Assembly (NCBI GenBank): GCA_010015805.1
Contig: ML978124.1
Location: 2,356,001 to 2,420,000 of the forward strand
Origin: Rhizodiscina lignyota
Taxonomy: Eukaryota > Ascomycota > Dothideomycetes > Aulographales > Rhizodiscinaceae
Direction: 5' to 3'
Length of the DNA: 64,000 bases
The notes under the pieces were generated by a model, which did no database searches, was not told where the DNA came from, and worked only from the letters and a program-made list of their open reading frames with translations. Positions within the stretch are counted from its first letter, which is position 1. The number at the start of each line of letters is the position of its first letter. A program made the position numbers and the translations under genes. Positions 42,589 through 54,927 of this stretch are shown here, one piece after another.

Positions 42589-44088
42589 ATGAAGTCTCTG
42601 AGTGTTGCTCCCATTTTCTTCCTGGCACTATGGCGCGTTCTTGCACAAGATAGCTCGGATACATCGACACCCTCCTTTACTGGATCCTTTTCGACTTTAA
42701 CTGGATCGGCGGCTTCTAAAGCGACCGCTGACGATGGAGATATACCAACTGGGAGTGTTACCTACTTGTCAGTGAGCTCAACAAGAACAGAATCGACCAC
42801 GGGATCGGGGAAATCATCGAATTCTAGCGCGACCGGGAGCATATCAACGTCGACGAGTAGTTCAATTTCCCTCACATTGTTAAGCGGAGGCGGAACAACT
42901 GCAAATTCCACAACACTGTCTAGCACAAGTACATCGACTTCTGCAAGTCCAACAAATACACAACCGTGCAATGGATACCCTGAGTTTTGCGCAAGGAAAT
43001 ATTCGAACATCACCGAAGTCTGCGCACACAACTCTCCGTTTGTGAAGCAAGGAAACGCTGCGAGCAATCAAGAGCTTGGCGTGACTACCCAATTGAACGA
43101 TGGGATACGGATGTGTGAGTAGAGCTTCATCCTTTCGATTACACATAAGCTGATTAAATCAAATTAGTGCAAGGCCAAACCCATTATGAAAATGAGACGC
43201 TGTATTTTTGCCACACCTCCTGTGATATCTTGAACGTTGGAACGGTAGAAGATTATTTGAAAGAAGTGACCAACTGGGTTGCCCAGCATCCTTATGACGT
43301 TGTAACAATCTTGCTGGGGAACAGCGACAATGTGAACGTCAACAATTTCACCGCCCCCATTCAAAATTCAGGCCTGGGAAGATATGTGTACGAACCGCCC
43401 GAAGTTCCGATGGGTCTTGACGACTGGCCGATGCTGTCCGAGATGATATTTACTCAAAAGCGTGTGGTGTTCTTCTTGGATTACGGCGCAAACCAGACAG
43501 CTGTGCCATACGTTTTGGACGAATTCAGTCAGATGTGGGAGACTCCCTTTTCGCCGACCAATCCAGCATTTCCATGTACAGTGGACCGGCCACCGAAACT
43601 TAGCGACGAAGATGCGAAAGCTCGATTGTACATGGCGAACCATAATCTCAACGTTGCCATTGACCTTAGTGGAGCTGAACTTCTCATTCCGAATACTGCG
43701 AACCTGACGCAGACAAACACTGCCTTTGGCCCAATCAGTCTTGGGAACATGTCTGCAAGATGCAGGAGTAAGTAATCATCTCGAGACATTCATTTCTGTG
43801 CCTGCTTACAAGATTGCAGCCGACTGGGGCCGTCCGCCCAATTTTCTGTTGGTGGACTATTACAACCAGCCTTACAATAACGGCACAGTGTTCCAAGTCG
43901 CAGCGACGATGAACAACGTGACTTATAACGGCAGATGCTGTGGTACTGACAGCCAATCGGCCGCCACAGCTCTTTCAAGAGTTCGTCAACAATCCTCGCC
44001 GTCGGGATGTTTACTCTCTCAAGCATCATACCGTTTCTGTAACCTCTCTCTGTTTGGCATAGCAGGACAGGCCGAGGCCCGACCGTGA
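42589..44088 (+). CDS. PLC-like phosphodiesterase, secreted / probably once GPI-anchored
   Basis: The exons are 42589-43114, 43168-43767 and 43820-44088 with 53- and 52-nt introns; 464 aa as read. A signal peptide is present (MKSLSVAPIFFLALWRVLAQ). It is followed by a Ser/Thr-rich stalk of about 100 residues. A PLC-X-like TIM-barrel domain follows: CNGYPEFCARKYSNITEVCA, AHNSPF with the family His, QLNDGIRMLQGQ, and a segment ending YDVVTILLGN. The segment RPPNFLLVDYYN is typical of the family's last barrel strand. As read, the C-terminus is unusual. In another frame a hydrophobic tail (STILAVGMFTLSSIIPFL, stop at 44040-44042) looks like the expected GPI-attachment signal. A 2-nt AG duplication near 43,978 (TCAAGAGTTCG) could explain this. 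Confidence 0.82.
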
Positions 44089-44940
44089 ACAGATCGGCTT
44101 CAACTAGATATTCGCATCAGCTGCGGAAAGACGAAAATTTTGCATAGCGTGGGCAAAGGCGTTTGGAAGTGGAAATTTAGGCTGTTGGTACTGATACGGA
44201 AATTCTCCTCATTTGAAAAGATCGCGCAGAGAACTATACCCTGACGTGAGAAACGATGGCCCTTCGCATGAGAGATGTGTTGAGCACATAACAATGTCAA
44301 TTCCCATCGTAAAAGGCCAGATCACTTCGGAGCGAATGTGTTGGCAAGAAATTCCTCATGAGCGATTGAGAGCAAACCGTACGCCACCCAACATGCACTC
44401 TGCAAGATGATTTCCCTCCACATCCGCCAAGGACAGCGCTAGACGTGATCTCCCCCTCTCCGCATCTTCGTGCGATAAAGTTAGAATGATTAACCTAACC
44501 ACGCCTTTGCCTTGCGAGTTTCTATACAACGACTGGGGAACGTTCCGATGGACCCCCCTGGGCTGACACAGTAAGCACGATTTCCCAACTCCGTTGGTCA
44601 GGCCCGCACAGGGCAGCCGGCGAAGACATCCAACGAAAATCTACCCATAATCCGGGCATGTCCACACCGCATAAAATGCCCTTTATTTCCGCGCATTTCT
44701 AGGCTCCTTAGTGTTTGACCCCAGCTGGGCTTCAGCCTTACAATCCAAAGACTGTCTTAGTAATATGCGGCTATCGCCTTAGGCTGACTCAAGTCCTCCA
44801 CCTTAGAAAAGACGTCGTTACTTAATCTTCTGCGGAGGGACGGTCTGGTACTTCAGGGATAACGGGTTCGCTTGTCAGAAAAATTGGGTTGATGATTCCC
44901 ATTCTCATGTTATCCACTGTCATTTGGAGAACATCTTGTC
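44089..44940. other. Intergenic region
   Basis: About 0.85 kb before the transcription-factor-like gene. No gene is supported. A TATAAAATGCCC-like word (CCGCATAAAATGCCC) lies near 44,667. Confidence 0.4.
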
Positions 44941-47084
44941 ATGAGTGGCAGTATCCGAATCATACCGGAGCGTAACAAGAGCGCTTCGACGAACGATGGA
45001 TCTTCTTCGTCACCGCCATCTTCGTCGGCCACGGCCACGACGCCGGCGAAGGCAACAGCTAATAAGAACTTCACCTTCCTCACAATCACCGATCCAAAGC
45101 AAGCCAGGGATAAAAAGAATAAGAAGAGCGTCCGCTCTCATGTCATGTTTGATTACGCCGCGAGACAAAAATCGGGCGCTGTGGAATCCGGGGAGAAATC
45201 GGGACGTCGCAAGTTCGCAAAACCACGACAGAGAGGTTCAAAATCGAGCATCTCTGGGTCTAGTACGGCACACGATGACGAATTTGCGTCATTTGATGAG
45301 GTTGTCAACGATCTCAATCGCGTACGCGATCTGGCTCAAACATTGAAATCCCAGCGCTCAAACAGATCGGACGATCCCGCTGCAACTCTCGCGGATGCTG
45401 AAGACATCAGTCGGTATTACCGTACCCTTATGACTCTCAACAAGCTGGGCTCTAAAGGTGATAAGCCGCAAGACGTACTCAACCAAGATGACGATACGTT
45501 CGAAATGGTATGGAAAGCGGGATTTGTAAAGCCATATATGATCCGAGGACTCGGAAATGAAGTCGATCCTTTCTTTGTATTGCCGCAATTCAGGAGCCCG
45601 ATGATTTATATGGCAGAGTTAAAGATGTGGTGTAAGTCATATCCTCAGCGGAGCAACATCTGCATTTCCTTTCATGGAGTTAACGGACCCGCTGACAATA
45701 TACTCTAGGTACACGCCGCTTTGGGACAAAGGCAATGGCCATTTCATGGGTCCCAACTCTTGCCAGATCCCGATTCTCATATCTCGCTTCTCTTACTGTT
45801 GGAGCTACAGACATGGACGTCGCCAATGGATTGCGGGGCGATAGTGCATTGACCGTGGCGGTGAAGACTGAAGTCATCGAGATGGTGAATGAGAGCATAG
45901 CAGATCCCGTGACACAGTTCTCGGACGAGACGCTAATGAGCATCACCCTCTTACTGTGTAGCGAAGTGGTTACAGCGAACGAGTGGATCCTGGACATACA
46001 TGAAAACGGTGTCACTAAGATGCTTCTCCACAAGGGAGGACTGAGAAACCTTGGTCTACAGGGCGAGCTTGCAGTTGCTATACACATGTAAGCACGTTTC
46101 ATCTTTTTGTCCTCTTACAGCATCACGAATATGCCAGGGAGGAATCGCTCTAACATAAACAACAGAACGATAGTTCTTATGAACGTCTCCCGCGAGAAAC
46201 AACCGCATCAATTGTACAAGGATTTTGTCCCTCTCAAACTCCGTGCAGTGAGCACAAAACGGGCGATCCCAGAAAATCCAGTGTACTGTCCTCGAGGAGA
46301 CTTCTTTACAGTCGTCCGCAGCAAAACTTGCACAGAGCCGATGTACGAGATCCTCTGTGATACACGGGATCTCACGGACCTTTTGTTCCAAAGGTTTCTC
46401 GATGTTGATTGCCATGACAAACCTGATGATGTTATCCAAAGGGAGTTCCTCTCTACAGCAGAAACGCCATGCGAGTTCCAAGCCGCCGCTGACGCAACGC
46501 TGAAACGCATCGAGGCCATCCCACCACTGAGGAGGGATAGTGGAATGCCGTTGTCATACACTACCTGGATGTTCGAAACAGTTCGGATAGTCTCACTAAT
46601 CTACGTCACCGCTATTGCCAAAGGCGTACCTTTCTCGAAAGCTGCAACTATGGTCGACGCTCGTTGCGAGTCTATCCCCAATCTCTCTTCTGGGACGCTC
46701 CCCACAGTCCTGCACGCATTGGTCACAGCACTTACCAACTCAAACACCTCAGAGGCGTGGGCTGACATGTCGGGCGTTCTGTACTGGTGCGTTGTGGTGG
46801 GCGCTGCAGCAGCGCGCAAGCGGACCACTGAGGCTAGCTGGACTGATGACGACGAGTGGGTCAGACGATATCTCGTGGCTACTGGTGTGAGAATCTCGAT
46901 ATTGCTGTGCTTTGAACATGCGGAACCGGCGACTGTCAGCTTGCGCAGGGTGAATAAAGTGCAAGAGCTCCTTGAAAAGAGAGGGAAGTTTCTGAAGATG
47001 ATAGGCGTTGGTGACACAGTGGAGGTGTCGGAATCTGTTGAAGCTGAAGACGTTTTGGAAGCGACAGAGCTTTGGCTTCATTGA
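44941..47084 (+). CDS. Fungal-specific transcription-factor-like protein without zinc cluster
   Basis: The exons are 44941-45631, 45709-46087 and 46166-47084; 662 aa. Intron 1 is 77 nt (GTAAGT...TCTAG). Intron 2 is 78 nt (GTAAGC...CTCTAAC...ACAACAG); an acceptor at 46120 would also keep frame but leaves a 33-nt intron. The N-terminal motif FTFLTITDPKQARDKKNKKS, followed by VRSHVMFDYA, is the hallmark of a large fungal family annotated as tachykinin-like or Fungal_trans_2-type. Later helical parts (VLPQFRSPMIYMAELKMWC; TLLLCSEVVTANEWILDIHE; KMLLHKGGLRNLG) resemble the middle homology region of Zn2Cys6 regulators. No DNA-binding cluster is present. The molecular role is not established. Confidence 0.72.
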
Positions 47085-47244
47085 ATTCGCTTATGGGTTG
47101 CATAGCTTGGTGTTGTTGGCGAAATTGCTTGGAACGTCGCTTCTCGTATTTTTACATATTGCGAGTCTATTGAATTTGAGTGTAGAATACAGCTCCACAA
47201 GGTGGAGCAAGTTACGATCGCTTGTTGGAGATCAATACCATCTA

Positions 47245-48076
47245 TCACGTCTTCGGTACCTTTGAGCTCCGTTTCCCGATTTCCCAGCCCCAACCCCGCA
47301 ATGTCTTTACGACCTTTGGTGTGACAGCTACCGTGAGCGGTATCCGTATGAAGATGAATAGCGATTTATGGATGGCGTATGCGAGAGCAAGCTGGGTCCA
47401 GATACCTGTGGTAATAGAATCAGTAACTGCATCGAGCAGGTAGTATTTGCTGCCATTGCTACTTACTAGCTTCCCCGTCTTTTGCTTTCGCTTGTGCATG
47501 TGCAACGTCACTACCGACAATGCCTTCCCTGACCGTTGCAGTACTCTCGTTTTCAGTCACAGGGACTGTCTGCTTTTGTGCTTGTGTGCCCGACAGCGGA
47601 TTCACGGCACGCCATGTCTTGCGTATGTACTCGAGCACAGCGTGCTCCGCTTCCCCTACGCGTTCTGTTCCAACCATCCGAACTATGAGGAAGCATATTG
47701 GCATATCGGCGGCGGAAAGGAGGAGGTAGACGCCGACGGCAGACCAACCATACTCTCTGAATAACCGTTTTAGTTGGTCTTTAAGCGATGGTTGGGGCTT
47801 TGGGCTCCCAAGGTGTGGTGTAGGGTTGGGGGAGGTGCTGTTGTGGCGGATAGAGCGGAGGCTTCGAATGGGAGGCCGGAATCGTGGGAGGAAGGCCCGA
47901 GAGATTCGTGATCGCCAAAGGGGGCTTGCGGTCACTCCGAAGAGGCGGGTTGATGCCGTCGATGGGCTAAATATTGACCTCCTCGCATATTGAGGCCCAA
48001 AGTGAGCTTTGGGTGCCGAAACGGGAACGAATCGTCTTGGGAGGGTATTGAGGAGAAGAGGTTGCAGGGCCCTCAT
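47245..48076 (-). CDS. Mitochondrial FAM210 / DUF1279 membrane protein
   Basis: The exons are 48076-47467 and 47405-47245 with a 61-nt intron (GTAAGT...CACAG); 256 aa. The start is the ATG at 48076; the upstream GTG is not used. The first about 75 residues are Arg/Ser/Pro-rich (LNTLPRRFVPV, LPRFRPPIRSLRSIRHNS), a mitochondrial presequence. The DUF1279 core then reads LKRLFREYGWSAVGVYLLLS with a membrane helix, and resumes after the intron as SIWTQLALAYAIHKSL, IRIPLTVAVTPKVVKTLRGWGW. FAM210-type proteins sit in the inner mitochondrial membrane. The insert between the two halves (TQAQKQTVPVTENES...) is low complexity. The stop is 160 bp from the convergent transcription-factor-like gene. Confidence 0.88.
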
Positions 48077-51000
48077 CACCAGGGATTCGAGAGTAATGCG
48101 GCAGTTCCAATGACAGTCGCAGGAAGTGAGGCTCGCGCGGTAGTCGGGGGACTGTAATTTCTGCGTTCTTTTAGCGGCTTCGACATATCACTTCATGTTT
48201 TAGGCACGCCTGCTTGGCCGACCCGACAGTGAGGTTCGGTTGCAGAAGTCAAAAGCGTTCGATCCGCCGGAATAAAGTAGCAAATGCGCCGGGCGCCACA
48301 TCCCTGCTGCTCACGTGATGGCCTCCCTCTAAGGTAGGTAGCCTCTCCAGGGCTGTCACACCGGGCTATCTCGTTTTTGGTGTTGAGGTTGATACCCAAC
48401 ACACCTACCAACCGCCACAATACGTGCCGACAAGCGCGCCGTCGAGGATCCTCACATCGCCCCCTGGTATTTCCAGCGCTTAGCTCTCCATCCTTGCAGA
48501 TTCACCTTGTGGTTGTCCAGTTTCCCTGTTCATCCCTACCCGCGTCTCGCTTGCTCGCTTGCTGCCAGCAGGGCTCGTTTTGAACCTGGTGTCTCTCGTG
48601 ACCATCGCAGTGGTTGCAGATGGCAGGGAACCCAAAAGCGTCAACTGCCACTCATCGATATCAAACGCATTAGCCATCTCTTTCCACACCATGTAATCCT
48701 CTAAATCCTTTTCGCCTGCTGCTGTCCATGTCGAAGAGAGTCAGACGAAAGCCAATGGAAACCTCCGCTGTCTTTAGGAATCCAAGGCTGACCCGGTCGT
48801 TTCAGTTCAAGGCCGATCCATCTCTCCACGTGCTTCATCACCATCCGAACTATGGGAGCACGCGGGCAGTGTGAGCTGAGAGGCGCACCATGTTCTGACG
48901 TAAGAATAGCTCTTCCCCGCAAGCCACTGGTTCAGATATGCCCGGTCCAACAGTTCGAGAGTTTTCTCCTACTGCTGAATCGTCGGTATGCTGCCTCCGC
49001 TAGCGCGCGTGCGGTCCGCTCCCGTCCTATGAAACACCATTAACGCTCTGCTATCAGCATTTTCGTCCGCGCGGCGTTCAAGGCTAGCACCCAACGACCA
49101 AGTGCGATTACACCTTGGCGTCAATGGCGGAGGCCACTGGTCATTCCCCGTCATTCCCGTCATTCCTTTGGTCAGCGGATCCGGCGTTCTTCGGAACTGT
49201 CCATAAGCGTTAGTGAAATTCGAATTTCCACTGTTTGTGTCGAAACAAGTACGCCGCATAATTTCGCCACTCATATGGCAGAATGGGGGGCTTGAGACCA
49301 ATATTGAAGGGACAAGAACTGGCGGCAGGCCCATTTTGTGCTTCATGTTTCATTGCTCTGCAGACACTTGTGGGTCGAGCAGAGTCCGGGGATGCAAGCA
49401 CTGCCAATCGCGCGTTACCGAAACAGTCAAATCGTGGCTTCTTGAGAGCAGCGATCACAGGGAGCGTAGCGGACGAGCCGACCCTCATGTCAAATGCATG
49501 CCAGCGCCACGGTTGGCATCCTGTGAAACGGGCTGTTATTCCACGAGGCGCATCCGCGTGCATGGAGCCGTTTGAAAGACTTGCAGAAAGATTTGTATGC
49601 CACTCTGATGCCGCTCTCCTAGCCCTATGGGGTCATTCACCGCCGCGCCGTTGACGTGCTCTTCCCTGGCTTCCGCACAGACAGCCAAAAACGTGCGCAT
49701 GTTAGGGCAAGGATGAGGGGCCAATGTGATGTATCTGGCATTGCCTGAAGATCGCTGATCGCCTCTTCAAATCAGTGGAGTCAGGTCAGAATGGGACGAC
49801 GCTGATATGAGGGAAAGTTAAATGCTCGTGAGTGAGCGGGCGCTCAGCCTCATCACGAAACATCGCGAGGCTCGTAGAGCTCCACTTAGCAGGCTGCATG
49901 TGTTTCTTCAGGCGACCACCGACAAATCAGGACAGTGGCCCAAGCTTGCATCAATCTTTTCGCAGAATTCTGCACCCAAAACGAAGCTCAGGAACGAACA
50001 GGTCACATCACATTTAAGACATGCCGCATTGGGCTCTTGACTCTCGCTTGCGCGAAGCGGCTTGACGCGTCAAAAGCTTCTTTGCATATGGCTTTGACGC
50101 TAATAAAAGGAACGCGCTAGAATTCTTCCTATGCGTTTCTCGGGAGCTTCCAAGAGGTTAATACGTCTGATGTGCTCCTAGCGGCCTCCACACCATAGTG
50201 CCGCCGTGTTCGGTGTTTGCGCACAGACGGCGTGAATGATTCATGTCTGTACCAGCACCATGGCATCTCAAATATTTTACTTCGTAGAGGTGTGCTGAGA
50301 GGCTCACCTCCCGTGCGCCGGCGGCAGCATCAGCTCTTCGGCCCACGAATGAGGCGCCATGCTCCCGGAAGGTTGACTTCATTCGGTGGAGATCAAGGGC
50401 TTTTCCGAACGCCCCGTTTCTCGCACGCGTTGCAGAGCAATACCGTGATGCCTCACACTAGAGCCGTATCACAGCGCGGTCGTCTCGCGCGGCCGAACCG
50501 GATCATCTATTTTCTCCTCGGCGTCGGGCAAATTCGGCTCCTGACAGTCGTCTCAAGTTGAAGCAGCTCCAGCTCTGCACGTCTCACGTTGCAGTCGCTC
50601 CCATCTTTCTCCACGTGTGCAACGTTCAAAAGGCTGGTGCTGTGTCTTGTGTTCCTTCTTCAGGCCACTCACTATGTGGAGTCTTTGCCCGCCCCCTGTC
50701 GGCTAACAGGAATGTCCCTGGTCAGCGCAAGCATCATCTCATCAATCCTACCGGTCCACGCTGGAAACCGGGTTACCCCCCCTATCAACCGTCGTTGCAA
50801 TCGCATTGTTCTCGCGGCCTGGTGCCTGCTCAATACCGCACTGTTTCCCAAGCCCTCGCACTGGCGCGGATCAGTTCCATATCAAACAGCAAGGTTGTGA
50901 TCAGCTTGACAAGCCTGTCAGTTGCTGCCGTAGCAAGGCGGACTAGCCGTTGTCCATCCACTGGCGCTTCCAGGCGATCAGAACGCGCCAGAAGCGGTCG

Positions 51001-51330
51001 AAAAAAGCTGTTCATGAGTTCGTATGTAGTAGACTGCTTACGTCCTCTTACCGTTCTCGAGCATTAGCGAACGAGGCAAGTGCCACAAAACCCTTCCCAA
51101 ACTTTGTGGCCCAATCGAGGGGAGGTACCCTCCGGTCGGTTTAGACTCCATCGTCAATCGTATGTAAACGCTCCCTCAGCACACACACTCTCACAAAATG
51201 TCTCATTTGCGCCCCCGTCGTTCTTGACTCTTACAGAAGCCTTGTGACCTGTACCTCCCTTCTTAAAGGTTCTTCTCTCCGCCGTTCTTATCTTTATTTC
51301 CTCCTTCAAATTCACGCCTACATTTCCTCA
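48077..51330. other. Gene-poor region
   Basis: About 3.2 kb with only short, domain-free frames (for example 49213-49575 and 50558-51067). No tRNA, rRNA or transposon signature was found by eye. The final part (51,245-51,330) is C/T-rich and is probably the leader of the small gene at 51331. Near 49,145 there is a short CATTCCCGTCATTCC duplication. Confidence 0.45.
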
Positions 51331-51645
51331 ATGGGTAACTGGACGAACATGGGTTGTAACGGCATGACAGGCTATCAAGGGCAGCTCACCATCCAGACGG
51401 CGCTTGATATTGCCAGGAACAGTGAAGGCGAGGTCGAACCTACCATTTCTGCATTTCTGGAGCACGCGCTACAAGTCGTGTGGGCGAAACTCATTTCTGC
51501 TCCCGACGCATACATCTTGACCAAGGACGAATTTGCATTATTCAACTATTTCCGGCCGCGTTTCGCACACTCCGACCTTGCACAGAAAGCCGTGCGGCGA
51601 TTCTGGGAGCATTACCGGGGAACTGAAGGATATTCGACATCCTGA
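51331..51645 (+). CDS. Small conserved-looking protein of unknown function
   Basis: A single exon of 104 aa with the ATG at 51331, preceded by a pyrimidine-rich leader. The sequence is well-formed: a helical part (EVEPTISAFLEHALQVVWAK), then ILTKDEFALFNYFRPRF and AVRRFWEHYRG. The combination of TKDEFAxFNYFRxRF with a following RxWxxxR looks like a small uncharacterised ascomycete family I have seen before. There is no signal peptide or membrane segment. No function can be assigned. The frame is open 29 codons upstream, but that part lacks the composition of protein. Confidence 0.65.
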   Translation: MGNWTNMGCNGMTGYQGQLTIQTALDIARNSEGEVEPTISAFLEHALQVVWAKLISAPDAYILTKDEFALFNYFRPRFAHSDLAQKAVRRFWEHYRGTEGYSTS

Positions 51646-52040
51646 CACGAGTCTCAGGACCTGCGTTTCGGCGCGTCGCGGCATTTCCGAGGTGTGCATG
51701 TGCATATATTTGATGTTGGACGATTGCTAATATATCATCAAGACTTGGCAGCCTAAAAGAACATATTTCCGGAAGGCCTTCAGCAACCTTTTACTCACGA
51801 ACGCCCCATCTATTAAGCTTCTCGCTTAAAGAGACCTTTAAAGACTAAATGAACATGGGTCGACTCGATTCGATCCTGCACGCTGACTCCAATCTATTCC
51901 GAAACGTATGTGGCTCACCATGTCAGCACTTCCACGAAGGATTCAACCAGCCGCGCGCGTACCAACCTCGAAAGTGTACTACTTCAAGCCACTATGACTA
52001 TCATCAGTCACGCGAGACGCCATTATCTTTTGCTTCCATC
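51646..52040. other. Intergenic region upstream of the PNGase-A-like gene
   Basis: About 0.4 kb; the reading frame is open from 51849, but the signal peptide places the true start at 52041. Nothing else is seen. Confidence 0.4.
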
Positions 52041-54072
52041 ATGCAGTTCCTATTCTTGGGAATCTTACTGTTAGTAGTAGGATGCAATGGGGAAGCGCAT
52101 CCACGATGGAATGGGCAATGCGCACTATCATCCCCCGTTGACGAGGAAGTCTTTCCCCGTCAAGTGTCATCAAATGTTCTTAGGGACTTTCAGGTTACCG
52201 CGCCGGTCTATGCGCCTCCGGATGCCAAGTGTGAGCAGACGCTGATGGTTCACTCGTTCGGCAACAGCTACGGACAGCCGTTTGTAGGTCAGTATGATAT
52301 TTGATTCTTTGAGACAACATTGCTGCCTTTGACTCATGGCGCAAACGTCGTCGTAATATCCCAAGATCAAACATAATTGACATTGCCCAGGGCCTTACAA
52401 CCCTCCATCATGCGATTTCAATCGAGTCGTAATGAATTTTACAGTCACGTCCAAAGGAAGGCAGTTCGACCGGCTGGCGTTGATGTATTTGAACGACACG
52501 GAAGTCTTTCGTACCTCGACCGCTGAGCCGACGGCAAATGGAATCATCTGGACGTACACGAAGGACATGTCTGCATTGCTATCGCTGTTCAAAGAGCCTC
52601 AGAAGCTCATTTTCGACCTTGGTAACCTCATTGATCAGACTTACACCGGACCGTTCAATACCACTTTGTCTGCAACGTACTTCATGGAAGCTAATACCCC
52701 TGCGGCAGCGGACATGGTTATTCCAGTATCGGGCCGCATGTCGAGCTCGAATCAGCCCAGCGCATTTGTATTACCCGCTGTCACAGCGATCAACAATCTC
52801 ACACTGCCTAGGAATATCAAGAAAGCATATTTTACGCTCTCTGCATGTGGTCAGGCGAACGAGGAGTTCTGGTGGAGCAATGTCCCGAGTTCCACGACCC
52901 AGACGTTTTCAAACACTACTTTATTGGGCTTTTCGCCCTGGAGAGAAGTGCAACTGCTCATCGATGGCTCAATCGCGGGAGTTGCTTGGCCATTTCCAGT
53001 CATCTTTACCGGTGGGGTAGTTCCTGGCTTCTGGCGGCCGATCGTGGGCATCGACGCATTCGACCTGAAGGAGGATGAGATTGATATTTCGCCGTTCATC
53101 CCGATTTTGGCAGATGGCAAGAGCCACAAGTTCGAAATCCGGGTGGTGGGAATAAATGACGATGGGAAAGGGCATGCGAGCATTGCTGAGACAGTTGGTG
53201 ACAATTGGGTTGTGACTGGAAAGATCTTCCTCTGGCTTGACGACAAGGGGTCCACTACGACAGGAATTATGTCCATCAGGAACGTATCCAACCCGGAATT
53301 CCATGTCATATCTGGCACGCAGCGGCTCTCCAACGGCACAAACACCACTTTGACGTACTCCGTACTAGCACAGCGAAACCTCGAGATCAATTCCACGATC
53401 AAGACTTCTGAGGGCGAACAGGTGGTCTCTTGGAGACAGTCCATTAGTTTCTCAAATACTGGTGAAGTGAGCGACGGAGGCAACACGGAGGTCAATTCGC
53501 AAATGACGAGCGGTGCGCACCAGTCTTCCAACGGCTACTCGAGGATCTACAGCTATCCGCTATACGTGTGGAACACGTTCTCAGACAACTCAGCGAGCGG
53601 CGGCAACTTGACAATCAGCGGCAAGATGGACCGATCGAAGGACGAAGAGGTCCTTGGACGTGGAGCTTTGGACACTCCAGTGGACGCGCTTCCACCCTCT
53701 GGAGATTCCGATTCTGCACCATCATATACGGGATACTCGATTCGCAATCGTCAAAACGGTACGGCGGACCTCGTACAGAATAACGCGAAGAACATATCCG
53801 CCAGCAGCGGGGAGACGGAGCAGACATACGAACTCAGCGGGGAGGCGGGAAGTCTTCCTCAGAACGCACAGGCGGTGCCTGATTACGGTAATGGGAAGGA
53901 GCTTTATAGTCGACATGTCATTGCGAAGAACGCAGCCGTCATTCTTGATAAAGAATCGCCTGTCATGGACGAAGGTTTCATTGCTAATGATATTGTCTCT
54001 AATCCCGGGTTGCAAATGCTGGGCTACCCAATGGCGGGTGTGAGAGGCATGCTTGGTAGGGGTCCAGCGTAA
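52041..54072 (+). CDS. Secreted peptide-N4-(N-acetyl-beta-glucosaminyl)asparagine amidase A-like protein
   Basis: The exons are 52041-52287 and 52391-54072, with a 103-nt intron (GTCAGT...CCCAG) restoring GQPFVGPYNPPSCDFNRVV in frame; 642 aa. A signal peptide (MQFLFLGILLLVVGCNGEA) gives the start. The PNGase-A domain is indicated by MNFTVTSKGRQFDRLALMYL, DTEVFRTSTAEPTANGIIWT, the FDLGNLID segment, and VQLLIDGSIAGVAWPFPVIF with a GGVVPGFWRPI stretch. Enzymes of this family release N-glycans from glycopeptides in acidic extracellular settings. Many N-glycosylation sequons are present. The last about 150 residues (DSAPSYTGYSIRNRQNGTAD and onward) are less conserved and contain a VLDKESPVMDE-like segment. 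Activity is inferred from the family only. Confidence 0.88.
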
Positions 54073-54927
54073 TCGGAACGGAGTATTGGTCTGGTTTGGG
54101 ATTGTAAATAGAGGATAGAAGGACACACAGCTCACGCTATGATGAATGCAACGAATCGCTCGCTACAGTTGGAGTTTCACTGCATTAATACTGAGCACGA
54201 GCACTGCTCCGAACTTCGCAGTGCAGTGTTTGCAGTTCCCTGTTCCTCATTCGGGTCGCCTTCCCCGTTGCTTGGCTACACGTCGAATCTGACGGGTCCT
54301 TAGGCCCTGAGCCCCGAAAATGCTGGGGACGTGCAAAGTCTGCGGGTTAGTCATTGCTCCCCGCCCGCATGCATTTTCCTGATTGGCGCGTATAACGAGC
54401 ACTTGTCTCTCAACCACCGCGATCCCAGCCAGCGCTCGCATGACGACGCTGCTCATCCTGCCACACACCAGAGCGCCCCACGTTTCGAGTGCATGGCGCC
54501 ATCGCCCTCCGCGGAGAGGTGCGGCGGCTGCTCCCAAACGGCGGTGCTGCTGTACCGCTGTCGTGCGATACATGCTGGCGCGGAAGGAGTGCCTCGACCC
54601 GACTTGCATGCAGGAAGCAGCGGCGGTACCTGCAAGTGCAAGGCGCAAGCAGATGGACAGAGCACGCGCATCCGATCCACGCGCCGAACGCTCTCGCTGG
54701 GTATGATTGAATCAGGCACTCCTGCCCTCTTGGTGGCGCTCTTCACCCTCGTTTTTAGGCCCGCCGTGCGTGTCAGATTCACTCTGCCTCTGCATCGAGA
54801 TCTCCCGTTTCTCTGACTCCCTCTTCCCTCTTCCTTTTCCTGTCATCAGATCACTCATTCAATTGACTTTTCTCTCCCTCTCCGCTCTTTCCGTCCGCGT
54901 TTCAAGGCGAGCCTTGCATGGCCGAAC
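54073..54927. promoter_or_regulatory. Promoter and pyrimidine-rich leader of the transporter gene
   Basis: No gene is supported. From about 54,780 to 54,900 the forward strand is an almost uninterrupted C/T tract (CTCCCTCTTCCCTCTTCC, CTCTCCCTCTCCGCTCTTTC). Such tracts are frequent just upstream of transcription starts of well-expressed fungal genes. Confidence 0.45.

Noticed and set aside
46088-46120. Alternative 33-nt intron in the transcription-factor-like gene
   Set aside because: It keeps frame but is very short. The acceptor at 46165 has a clear CTAAC branch site.
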